Assembly: GCA_017551845.1 (NCBI GenBank)
Contig: JAFZKR010000129.1
Location: 1-6,682 of the forward strand
Source of the DNA: Bacteroidaceae bacterium
GTDB lineage: Bacteria; Bacteroidota; Bacteroidia; Bacteroidales; Bacteroidaceae
Direction: 5' to 3'
DNA: 6,682 bases
The translations under genes and the position numbers were made by a program. This document shows positions 1 to 6,156 of this stretch, one piece after another. Each line of letters opens with the position of its first letter. Positions within the stretch are counted from its first letter, which is position 1. The notes under the pieces are model-generated. The model had not been told where the DNA came from, ran no database searches, and was given only the letters and a program-made list of their open reading frames with translations.

Positions 1-1668
1 AACGCTGCCGTCAGGCCCTCGCTGAATGATCCCATAGAGCCCACAATTGTTGTCGGACCGCTCATCAAGACCAGATGGGGTCAGAACGCACCTTATAACG
101 GACTATGTCCTATTGACCCTAAAACAGGCAAGAGGAGTGTGACAGGATGCATTGCAACAGCAATATCACAGATAATGAACTACTGGAAATGGCCCGAAAC
201 AGGACATGGGTTCCACTACAACTACAGTGACACTACTCTGTTCGTAAATTACGATGAATCCGTATATTCCTGGGATACGACGCTTGAAGAATACGCCCAG
301 GACAGCGATCAGGTTCTCATCGACAATATCCAGAAAATAATGTTCGACTGCGGAGTGGCAGCCAACATGCACTACGGCTCCAACGGCAGTTCCGCATACG
401 ACTCCAGCGTCAAGCAAGCGATGATTTCCTATTTCAACTACTCGCCCACATCTATACGTCTCGTCTATTACAATGATGTCTTTTATGAAAACGACAATCC
501 TGATTCCGTGTGGATAAGCATGCTCAAGAAGGAGCTTGACTCCGAACGTCCCTTTGTCATGAGCGGGCAGGATTATTATGACGGAAGCGGGCACGCATTT
601 ATATGTGACGGATATGATGACCGCAACTTCTTCCATTTCAATTTCGGGTGGGGCGGTTATCTGGACGGGTATTTCCTTCCTTCGGCAATCAACCTTCAGG
701 ACGGAAGCAGCTTCAACTCTGATCAGACGATAACCATAGGCATTGAGCCCAACAGGACAGGGAAGTGGTATGACGGCTATCCCATGTGCACTCTTTTCTA
801 TGGAACATACGCAATGCTTGAGGGCATAATCGACCCATACGACTACCCGCATACGGTGAATATCCCGTCCAAAGCTACCATAAACGGCAAGAGTTATCCT
901 TTAGGGATTGTACAAGCCTATTCATTTTCCAATAACCCCTCCATCACGAAAGTCAACATCCCCGAACCGGTATATCAGTTAGGGGACTACGCTTTCTACG
1001 GCTGCTCAAGACTTGACTCAGTGGAAATTCCCAAATCAATCTATTTTTTCGATTACGCAGTATTCGGAGGCTGCAACAACCTCAAGAAGTTGAGCGTACA
1101 CAGCGGAAACCTCTACTACGACTCGCCTGCCAACAGCAATGCCATCATTGAGATACAGGAGCACAGGCTGGTGCAGGGCTGCAACACCACGATTATCCCT
1201 AATCAGGTGGAGATCATAGGGTCAAACTCATTCGAGGGTTTCAACGGAATAGAGACAATTGTCTTACCGGAGAATGTCACCGATATCGAGTCCGAGGCCT
1301 TCCTGAACTGCTCTAACCTGAAGGCAGTGACTCTCAGTATGAATACGGCTGCAATAGGAAGGAACGCTTTCACGGGATGCGACTTGCTGAAGGACGTTTA
1401 CGCTCTCTCTGACTACCCGCCCCAGATTCAGGATAACACCTTCCCTTCCGGCATCAACGTACACGTGCTTGAAGGGACCCGCAACGCCTACATCATGGAT
1501 CCATACTGGGCGGCTTTCAATATTATCGATGATATTGTTGACCGCGACGGCGTTTCGCTGCCGAAAACGGACAAGGAAGAGGAACACTATTGGGACATCC
1601 AGGGCCGCAGCATAGACAACACCTCACGCGGCCTCCGTATATCAAGAGGGAAGAAATACTATTTCTAA
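1..1668 (+). CDS. C10 family (streptopain-like) cysteine peptidase fused to BspA-type leucine-rich repeats, 5'-truncated
   Basis: The frame is open from the first base, so the signal peptide and most of the propeptide lie upstream; 555 codons are visible. Residue numbers count from base 1. The C10 (SpeB/streptopain) core is clear: TRWGQNAPYNGLCP near 25-38, catalytic Cys50 in TGCIATAISQIM, catalytic His198 in GSGHAFICDGYDD, and the FGWGG loop with Trp217. The catalytic domain ends near residue 250. Residues about 276-511 carry BspA/LRR_5 repeats (AFYGCSRLDSVEIP, AFLNCSNLKAVTL, AFTGCDLLKDV). The last 40 residues (WDIQGRS, then RGLRISRGKKYYF) resemble Bacteroidetes secreted-protein C-terminal tails. 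It should be a secreted or surface endopeptidase whose LRRs bind a partner or substrate; the target is unknown. The GTG at 139 is internal, because the coding homology starts before it. It leads a same-strand series, with the next gene 39 nt downstream. Confidence 0.93.
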   Translation, partial: NAAVRPSLNDPIEPTIVVGPLIKTRWGQNAPYNGLCPIDPKTGKRSVTGCIATAISQIMNYWKWPETGHGFHYNYSDTTLFVNYDESVYSWDTTLEEYAQDSDQVLIDNIQKIMFDCGVAANMHYGSNGSSAYDSSVKQAMISYFNYSPTSIRLVYYNDVFYENDNPDSVWISMLKKELDSERPFVMSGQDYYDGSGHAFICDGYDDRNFFHFNFGWGGYLDGYFLPSAINLQDGSSFNSDQTITIGIEPNRTGKWYDGYPMCTLFYGTYAMLEGIIDPYDYPHTVNIPSKATINGKSYPLGIVQAYSFSNNPSITKVNIPEPVYQLGDYAFYGCSRLDSVEIPKSIYFFDYAVFGGCNNLKKLSVHSGNLYYDSPANSNAIIEIQEHRLVQGCNTTIIPNQVEIIGSNSFEGFNGIETIVLPENVTDIESEAFLNCSNLKAVTLSMNTAAIGRNAFTGCDLLKDVYALSDYPPQIQDNTFPSGINVHVLEGTRNAYIMDPYWAAFNIIDDIVDRDGVSLPKTDKEEEHYWDIQGRSIDNTSRGLRISRGKKYYF

Positions 1669-1707
1669 TTCTAAAAACATTTTCATCATCATCAAAACCG
1701 GATATAT

Positions 1708-3387
1708 ATGAAAAGAATCTTGCTGTCAGTTTTTGCTGCTTTTGTAGCGATTTCTGCTGATGCTCAGTATTACAGAATGGTAATACGTACCGTTGACGGA
1801 TTGACTCACCCCTTCAATGTGGAGCGTGTGGATAGCATTTATTTTGAGCTACTTAAATTAGGAAGCAATAATGGTAATGATGTGAATGAAATCTCCGTTA
1901 CCGGTAGCGCCACAGACATTACCAGTTACACGGCTACAATTACATCGTGGGCAAATATTCTTGACAACCAATCATATGAAACCAATTTTGGAATCATATA
2001 TACTCCCGATAGCATACCAAGCAAGAACAATGGCACTCAAATAACAGTAAGCACATCCAGTTTAGGCAGTGATGCCAAATACACTGTCACCTTGGAGAAC
2101 CTGGCTCCATCAACCACATATTATTACCGCTCATATGTATATCAGAGTGGAATATGGTTCTATGGAAAAATCAAATCTTTTACAACAAATAGACAAGGCG
2201 TTAATCTGGTAAGCGGTGAAGTAAGTAAGGTAACATGCTTTAGCGCAATAGTGGATGGTTCGGTTACCTTAGATGAAGGCACGCAGTATAGCGACCTGAC
2301 TTATGGTGTCTGTTATGGCACAGACAGCGTAGCAACCACTACGTTTGAGTATGCCTCTACAAAAGATGATGAAGGCAATTTCACCTGTCAACTGCTTTCA
2401 TTGACAGGTTCCACAACATATTATTACCGTTCTTTTGCAGTAGCTGAAGGATACAAGAATTACGGCCCCATTCGCAGTTTTACCACGAAGGATGATGATG
2501 ATATTATTGAAACAGGTGAGATAGACACTATTACCTATACTGTCACCTCAAAATTAAAGATACGTGCTGGTGAATACCATTCGCTTTTGCTTGGCGTATG
2601 TTATGGAACAAACGAATTTCCTACAATTGATTATCAGTGCGTATACGCAGATGAGGTTGATGATGAAAACATTTTTACTCTTACATTGGAGGACATCCCG
2701 TATGGTACAATATATTATCGCTCATTTGTCATGATAGACGGGGAGGCTCATTATGGTGCCGTCAAATCATTTGAGAGAATAATGCCGGTTGGCGAAGCTG
2801 TCGATCTTGGTCTGAGTGTAAAGTGGGCAACCTTTAATGTTGGTGCTTCCAAACCGGAAGGACACGGTGACTACTACGCATGGGGTGAGGTAAATACGAA
2901 GATTTATTACAGTTGGTCCACCTACAAGTGGTGTAACGGCACATCCGTTTCTTTGACAAAGTATAATGCAAAAAGTGATTACGGAACTGTCGATAATAAA
3001 AATACTCTTGATCCTGAAGACGATGTAGCCCATGTCAAGTGGGGCGGCAACTGGCGTATGCCTACCAAAGAAGAACAGGAGGAATTAATCCAAAGATGCT
3101 ATTGGCGTTGGTATGACAGCGGCAATTCAAAGTATAACGGTGTAGCCGGTTATGAGGTATCAGGCGGCCTGGGTAACATGGACCGCTCCATTTTCCTTCC
3201 GGCTGTCGGATACCGCGAAGACAAGTATCTCAACTGGTGTAAAGAAAATGCCTATGAAGGCTTCTACTGGTCCAGTTCGCTCTACACGGAAGTCGAAGCG
3301 AGCAGCTTTTACTTCTTTTCGGTCTTTAACCAGTTGTCCCATACGAACCGCAACTGCGGTCTACCTGTGCGGCCCGTCTGCCCATAG
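1708..3387 (+). CDS. Exported protein: three Fn3-like repeats followed by a FISUMP domain
   Basis: This 559-aa protein starts with a signal peptide (MKR, then a hydrophobic run ILLSVFAAFVAISA) and likely cleavage after ADA, leaving Gln20. Residues 20-47 form a short beta-rich module ending VDSIYFE. Three Fn3-like repeats follow, at about 62-160, 166-260 and 268-356, each closing with a (T)YYYRS or IYYRS strand and a YGxIxSF strand; the third is the most diverged. The FISUMP domain spans about 363-559, with VDLGLSVKWATFNVG, AWGE, PEDDVAHVKWGGNWRMPT, RSIFLPAVGY, YWSS and a terminal VRPVCP. The family is common in Bacteroidetes secreted proteins but has no proven biochemical role; carbohydrate or protein binding is only a guess. 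No strong Shine-Dalgarno precedes the ATG, as is usual in this phylum. The FISUMP domain is a paralogue of that in the gene at 3900. It probably belongs to the same operon as the peptidase. Confidence 0.9.
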   Translation: MKRILLSVFAAFVAISADAQYYRMVIRTVDGLTHPFNVERVDSIYFELLKLGSNNGNDVNEISVTGSATDITSYTATITSWANILDNQSYETNFGIIYTPDSIPSKNNGTQITVSTSSLGSDAKYTVTLENLAPSTTYYYRSYVYQSGIWFYGKIKSFTTNRQGVNLVSGEVSKVTCFSAIVDGSVTLDEGTQYSDLTYGVCYGTDSVATTTFEYASTKDDEGNFTCQLLSLTGSTTYYYRSFAVAEGYKNYGPIRSFTTKDDDDIIETGEIDTITYTVTSKLKIRAGEYHSLLLGVCYGTNEFPTIDYQCVYADEVDDENIFTLTLEDIPYGTIYYRSFVMIDGEAHYGAVKSFERIMPVGEAVDLGLSVKWATFNVGASKPEGHGDYYAWGEVNTKIYYSWSTYKWCNGTSVSLTKYNAKSDYGTVDNKNTLDPEDDVAHVKWGGNWRMPTKEEQEELIQRCYWRWYDSGNSKYNGVAGYEVSGGLGNMDRSIFLPAVGYREDKYLNWCKENAYEGFYWSSSLYTEVEASSFYFFSVFNQLSHTNRNCGLPVRPVCP

Positions 3388-3435
3388 GATTAATTTGACT
3401 GGATTGAATTAATTGAACAATACAAAACCTGCAAT

Positions 3436-3903
3436 ATGAAAAGAATGTTTCTTTTGTTTTCTGCTGCTATGTTAATGAGTTCCGTTTTTGCGCAGAACAC
3501 TCTTACTATCCATCAGAAAGATGGGCAGCAGTTCAGTTTCGGGTTCGCAGATAAGCCTGTAATCACATATACGGACACCGACTTGGTGCTCAAGACCACC
3601 AAGACAGAGGTACAGTACCCGTTGGCATCACTAGCCAAGTTCACATTCACTGATTCTGAAACCGCTGTTGCTCCTATAAATGAGGGAAAATCTGATGCAA
3701 AGTTGGAGCTGGACAACTATATGGTGAGAATAACCGGTGCTAAAGCCGGTATCACTGTTACAGTTATAGGCCCTGACGGTAAAACAGTAGGCAATTATAA
3801 AACCGATTCAGAGGGCAGCGTAACATTCAGCATCGCTGACCTTCCTCAAGGCCTGTACATTATCAACTCTGAAAACCTGACCTGTAAAATCCTCAAGAAA
3901 TGA
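3436..3903 (+). CDS. Small exported protein with sorting-tail-like C-terminus
   Basis: This 155-aa protein has a signal peptide (MKRMFLLFSAAMLMSSVFA, Gln20 at +1). Residues 20-72 are a beta-rich module with LTIHQKDG, ADKPVITY and EVQYPLASLAKFTF, a type seen at the N-terminus of many Bacteroidales exported proteins. Residues about 86-155 look like the type A C-terminal sorting domain of type IX secretion (T9SS) substrates: a VTVIGPDGKTVGNY strand pair, SIADLPQGLYII, then a basic KILKK end. There is almost nothing between the two modules, so it resembles a secretion carrier without a passenger. Small exported inhibitors are encoded next to some C10 peptidases, so a partner role for the gene at 1-1668 is conceivable, but no inhibitor fold is recognisable. 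Its stop overlaps the next start (ATGA at 3900-3903), which suggests translational coupling. Function unknown. Confidence 0.87.
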   Translation: MKRMFLLFSAAMLMSSVFAQNTLTIHQKDGQQFSFGFADKPVITYTDTDLVLKTTKTEVQYPLASLAKFTFTDSETAVAPINEGKSDAKLELDNYMVRITGAKAGITVTVIGPDGKTVGNYKTDSEGSVTFSIADLPQGLYIINSENLTCKILKK

Positions 3904-4718
3904 AACATACAGCAATAAAATCTGCGCTCATGCGCTTAATGGCCGTATTTCTGCTTTCAATGGGGACTGCAACGGCATCAGCTCAGTACTATATGAACGT
4001 TGTTAAGAAGGGCGGAGATACGATACAGTATCCCGTTTCGGATATTGAATGCGTAATTATCACTGATCAGAAAATCAATGAATTTGTAGATTTAGGACTA
4101 TCTGTGAAATGGGCCACTTGTAATGTAGGTGCAGAGAAGCCTGAAGACTTTGGTGACTACTTTGCCTGGGGCGAGACTGAACCCAAGACAGATTACAGTT
4201 GGTCCACCTATAAGTGGTGCAATGGCTCAGCATCCACGTTAAACAAATATTGTAGGTTCAGTGAATATGGTAATGAAGGTTTCACGGATACACTGATGGT
4301 TCTTTCTCCCGAAGATGACGTAGCCCATGTAAAGTGGGGCGGCTGCTGGCGTATGCCCACTATGTTGGAACAGGATGAATTACTCAATAACTGCACATGG
4401 ACCTGGTATGGCAGTGGCAATTCAGAGTTTAATGGCGTAGCCGGTTATAAGGTTACAAGCAATATAGAAGGTTACACTGACCGCTCCATTTTCCTACCGG
4501 CTGCCGGATACCGCCGCGGTGAGCGTTTAGACCTAACTGAGGAGGGCTACTACTGGTCCAGTTGGGTCTTCCCGGGTTCCCCTGCCACTGGTGGGCCGTT
4601 TTTCGCAGTCTCTCTTGAGTTCTATTCAGACAGCTATTACACTCATCGCGATTACCGCAACTACGGTTTCACTGTGAGGCCCGTCTGCCCATCTATGCTG
4701 AAGCTAAGATCGCTTTGA
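3900..4718 (+). CDS. Exported FISUMP-domain protein with a replaced 3' end
   Basis: This 272-aa protein has a signal peptide (hydrophobic stretch about residues 11-25, ATASA cleavage, Gln29 at +1). A short module at 29-56 (QYYMNVVKKGGDTIQYPV) matches the N-terminal module of the protein at 1708. The FISUMP domain occupies about 62-264 with VDLGLSVKWATCNVG, AWGE, PEDDVAHVKWGGCWRMPT, RSIFLPAAGY, YYWSS and VRPVCP. In effect it is the protein at 1708 without its Fn3 repeats. Its start overlaps the upstream stop by 4 nt. The final eight residues, SMLKLRSL, are foreign: DNA identity with the paralogue runs through GGCCCGTCTGCCCAT, where the paralogue reads TAG stop and this gene reads TCT, then continues into an inverted FISUMP scrap until TGA at 4716. 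The domain itself seems complete, so the product may still work. Biochemical role unknown. Confidence 0.88.
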   Translation: MKHTAIKSALMRLMAVFLLSMGTATASAQYYMNVVKKGGDTIQYPVSDIECVIITDQKINEFVDLGLSVKWATCNVGAEKPEDFGDYFAWGETEPKTDYSWSTYKWCNGSASTLNKYCRFSEYGNEGFTDTLMVLSPEDDVAHVKWGGCWRMPTMLEQDELLNNCTWTWYGSGNSEFNGVAGYKVTSNIEGYTDRSIFLPAAGYRRGERLDLTEEGYYWSSWVFPGSPATGGPFFAVSLEFYSDSYYTHRDYRNYGFTVRPVCPSMLKLRSL

Positions 4719-4775
4719 TACCCTGCAGCCGGCAGGAAAATGGAGCGGTCGGTATAGCCTGGCACTTCAACAGGC
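4693..4775 (-). pseudogene. Inverted fragment of a FISUMP gene
   Basis: Read on the minus strand, about 4770 down to 4718 encodes EVPGYTDRSIFLPAAGYQ, the conserved core of a FISUMP domain, matching GYTDRSIFLPAAGYR of the neighbour at 3900. At DNA level, 4734-4750 is the exact reverse complement of 4479-4495 (17 nt), and after one mismatch 4725-4732 matches 4497-4504. The same 17-mer is also at 3181-3197. The fragment has no start, no signal peptide and only about 25 recognisable codons. The right edge is uncertain. The left edge is sharp, because homology of the + strand gene to its paralogue stops at 4692. I read it as a rearrangement remnant from a third FISUMP copy. Confidence 0.7.
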
Positions 4776-4934
4776 ATGGGCACACCCGAAGAAGAACTGA
4801 TGGAACCGGTTTCAATACGCTACTGTGACCTGTCCGGAATGGAGTCAGACCATCCTTTCCCCGGTCTTAACCTCATCCGTTACACATACCCTGACGGCAG
4901 CATCTCAGTTGAAAAACGTCTGTTCGGACAGTAA
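4776..4934 (+). pseudogene. Remnant of a secreted-protein C-terminal tail (52 codons)
   Basis: An open frame runs from ATG 4776 to TAA 4932-4934. It encodes a peptide containing RYCDLSGMESDHPFPGLN, then LIRYTYPDGSISVEKRLF. This follows the pattern of Prevotella and Bacteroides C-terminal tails (Y-[FD]-DLSGRES, then PF-x-G-[IL]-N-[IL], then an arginine- or lysine-containing last strand). The upstream in-frame codons reach a TAG at 4755 through the inverted FISUMP scrap, with no signal peptide or passenger domain. It therefore looks like the surviving 3' end of a deleted or rearranged gene rather than an independent small protein. It lies in the same frame as the gene at 3900, but two stops (4716 and 4755) separate them. 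Confidence 0.55.
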
Positions 4935-5038
4935 AAAGAAGGACTTAATTCGTAACTACAGTTCCAAAGATACAGATAAAAGCCGATATTCAGTTACTGC
5001 GTTATTCAGGACCCGCCGGAAAGCGCAAATTTATGAAT

Positions 5039-5091
5039 TGGGCCGATGCCCGCACGCTAAAATGATACAAAAGGGGACTGTCCCCTTTTGT
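5039..5091 (+). repeat. REP-like intergenic repeat, copy 1
   Basis: The head, TGGGCCGATGCCCGCACGCTAAAA, differs from the head of copy 2 (6157-6257) by one base and a one-base indel. The tail is a perfect hairpin at 5067-5091: arms ACAAAAGGGGAC and GTCCCCTTTTGT (12 nt each) around a single T. This is the short form, with only a few bases between head and hairpin. An upstream AGTTACTGC (4992-5000) sits at the same distance, within one base, as in copy 2, so the repeat may begin there with an eroded middle. No transposase is present. The repeat lies just beyond the 3' side of the dinD-like gene and may also act as a transcription barrier between the converging units. Confidence 0.7.
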
Positions 5092-5092
5092 G

Positions 5093-5119
5093 TTGGATGT
5101 CGCAAAATGCGATATCCAA
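5093..5119. repeat. 27-nt hairpin A, sister of hairpin B
   Basis: Left arm TTGGATGTCGCA and right arm TGCGATATCCAA pair over 12 positions (one G·T) around an AAA loop. It begins 2 nt after the REP-like copy 1. It has the same length and core (GTCGCAA...TGCGA) as the hairpin at 5147-5173, with paired differences between the two. No U-run follows it on either strand, so simple intrinsic termination is not obvious. Confidence 0.75.
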
Positions 5120-5146
5120 TCTGCATCTTGCTCATTTTCAGATAGA

Positions 5147-5173
5147 TTTGAGGTCGCAATTTGCGACCTCAAA
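5147..5173 (-). terminator. 27-nt hairpin B, possible terminator of the dinD-like gene
   Basis: Perfect inverted repeat: TTTGAGGTCGCAA and TTGCGACCTCAAA (13 nt each) around one T, giving a 12-bp stem with a 3-nt loop. It lies 4 nt after the stop of the dinD-like gene on the minus strand, the usual place for a terminator or 3'-end stabiliser. There is no downstream U-tract, so the terminator reading is tentative. It is structurally the same element as hairpin A. Confidence 0.5.
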
Positions 5174-5177
5174 CACT

Positions 5178-6008
5178 CTATGACTTCTTGTTCTGTAACA
5201 AATCCTTTTTCTCTTTTGATAGGCGTCGTTCCACCTTCTTGACATCCTCAGCAGGAGGAAGATTCTCCGGAACAATACCACGTTCAATAAGCATCTGGCG
5301 TACGGCCGCATTGTTATCAACATGCTCTTTTGTAATAGAAGCCTCACCTTGCAAGTCTTTAGCTTGAACATTTACACTTGTCATCTCTGCCGCAAAATCT
5401 TTAGCCTTGATACTGATGGTGGGAAGAAAGTCTGCCAAAGGACGCGTTTGTGGCATACCAAGCCTGCGTTTCATCATATTGGTACTAAGCCTGAACAAAG
5501 CCTGATCTCCTTTAGATCGAATAATGGCAAAAGTCTGTTCATTTACTCCGCGCTCAAACAATATACCAGACAGTTTGCGCTCCGTTTCCTGCAGTTTGGC
5601 ACGTGCCTTAACACGTTCAACTTCCAACAAACGCTTTTCTATCAGCTCTGCCCGACGCGTCTGAACCGCAAAATAGGTTTGGGCAAAAGCAATCTCAGGT
5701 TTACGCGGGTCGCCGTTTTGTGCTACCAAGTAGCAGGCATAGCGGGTGAGCATAACATCATCTATATTACGCTCTGCTTTTGATCCTACAACGACCATTT
5801 TGCTGACGTCAGCAAAATGGTCTGTAACGCTTTGTCCAGCATTATTGCAGGCCTCTTTTGCCTTCTCAATTACACTAGAAAAATTTCGCCATTGCTGGTA
5901 GCCTAAAAGTTTGCTTAACTCTCTTGCACTCCAGCATTCTGTTTCTTCAATGGTGCAAACAGCATCCTCAAAGCTCTTGAATAGAGCCTGAATCTCTTCT
6001 TTTTTCAT
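5178..6008 (-). CDS. dinD: DNA damage-inducible protein D (DinD-like)
   Basis: The 276-aa length is close to E. coli DinD (about 274). Sequence features match the family: [18 protein letters not shown] near 26-43, [18 protein letters not shown] at 63-80, [30 protein letters not shown] at 89-118 (the BRO-N-like part), a charged probable coiled coil at about 115-148, [27 protein letters not shown] at 146-172, and a lysine-rich end. In E. coli, DinD is SOS-induced and inhibits RecA-mediated strand exchange; this role is inherited here only by family membership. It would act in the cytoplasm or on DNA. The ATG at 6008 follows an A/T-rich leader without Shine-Dalgarno and keeps the expected N-terminus. 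It has its own promoter near 6118-6148 and no E. coli-type CTGT-N8-ACAG box that I can see. Residues 63-72 are encoded by a 30-bp perfect palindrome. REP-like repeats flank the unit. Confidence 0.9.
   Translation of the reverse strand: MKKEEIQALFKSFEDAVCTIEETECWSARELSKLLGYQQWRNFSSVIEKAKEACNNAGQSVTDHFADVSKMVVVGSKAERNIDDVMLTRYACYLVAQNGDPRKPEIAFAQTYFAVQTRRAELIEKRLLEVERVKARAKLQETERKLSGILFERGVNEQTFAIIRSKGDQALFRLSTNMMKRRLGMPQTRPLADFLPTISIKAKDFAAEMTSVNVQAKDLQGEASITKEHVDNNAAVRQMLIERGIVPENLPPAEDVKKVERRLSKEKKDLLQNKKS
5793..5822. repeat. 30-bp perfect palindrome inside the dinD-like gene
   Basis: Arm GACCATTTTGCTGAC is followed immediately by its exact reverse complement, with no spacer; the centre is between 5807 and 5808 within TGACGTCA. 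It encodes [10 protein letters not shown] (residues 63-72). In mRNA it could form a stem of about 13 bp with a 4-nt loop; in DNA it is a possible cruciform or dimeric-protein site. Confidence 0.95.
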
Positions 6009-6059
6009 GATTCAAACATTTTATTAATTGGTTAAACAAATGGTATCTACAAACAACAA

Positions 6060-6102
6060 GAGGGCATCCCAACCCGACACCAACGTCCAGCGGAACGCCC
6101 TC
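6060..6102 (-). promoter_or_regulatory. Stem-loop at the 5' end of the dinD-like leader
   Basis: On the minus strand GAGGGCGTTCC (6102-6092) pairs with GGGATGCCCTC (6070-6060) over 11 positions including two G·U pairs, enclosing a 21-nt loop. With transcription starting near 6111 it would form the first structure of the mRNA, about 50 nt before the start codon. Possible roles are mRNA stabilisation or a regulatory leader. I cannot match it to a known riboswitch, and no U-run follows it. Confidence 0.5.
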
Positions 6103-6117
6103 AGGTATTAGTTACTG

Positions 6118-6148
6118 CAAATATAGCAAACTTCCGCCAACCTTCCAA
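6118..6148 (-). promoter_or_regulatory. Bacteroidetes-type promoter of the dinD-like gene
   Basis: On the minus strand, TTGG (6148-6145) and TATATTTG (6125-6118) are separated by 19 nt. This fits the Bacteroidetes primary sigma consensus (TTTG at -33, TAnnTTTG at -7), with one mismatch at -33. The predicted start near 6111 gives a leader of about 103 nt. Confidence 0.7.
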
Positions 6149-6156
6149 TTCAATAG

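Noticed and set aside
139..141. GTG as start of the peptidase gene
   Set aside because: Family-typical sequence (TRWGQNAPYNGLCP) is encoded upstream in the same frame, and a start here would lie three codons before the catalytic Cys.
166..852. Long minus-strand open frame opposite the peptidase
   Set aside because: It lies antisense to the C10 catalytic domain, whose frame has unmistakable active-site motifs; the antisense product shows no family features.
3389..3413. ATTAATT/AATTAAT inverted repeat between the genes at 1708 and 3436
   Set aside because: Seven A/T-only pairs around an 11-nt loop are too weak for a terminator, and the spacing suggests read-through in an operon.
4479..4750. 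Phase-variable invertible switch
   Set aside because: The inverted repeat is short with a mismatch, no recombinase is nearby, and the inverted state would yield only a short truncated C-terminus.
4965..4972. TATCTTTG on the minus strand, a match to the Bacteroidetes -7 element
   Set aside because: No TTTG-like element stands 19-21 nt upstream, and the minus strand beyond it holds only the antisense of the tail remnant and a FISUMP scrap. It could be a decayed promoter.
4825..5145. Open frame of 106 codons on the + strand
   Set aside because: It overlaps the tail remnant in another frame and runs through the REP-like repeat and hairpin A. It has no recognisable motif or composition of a real protein.
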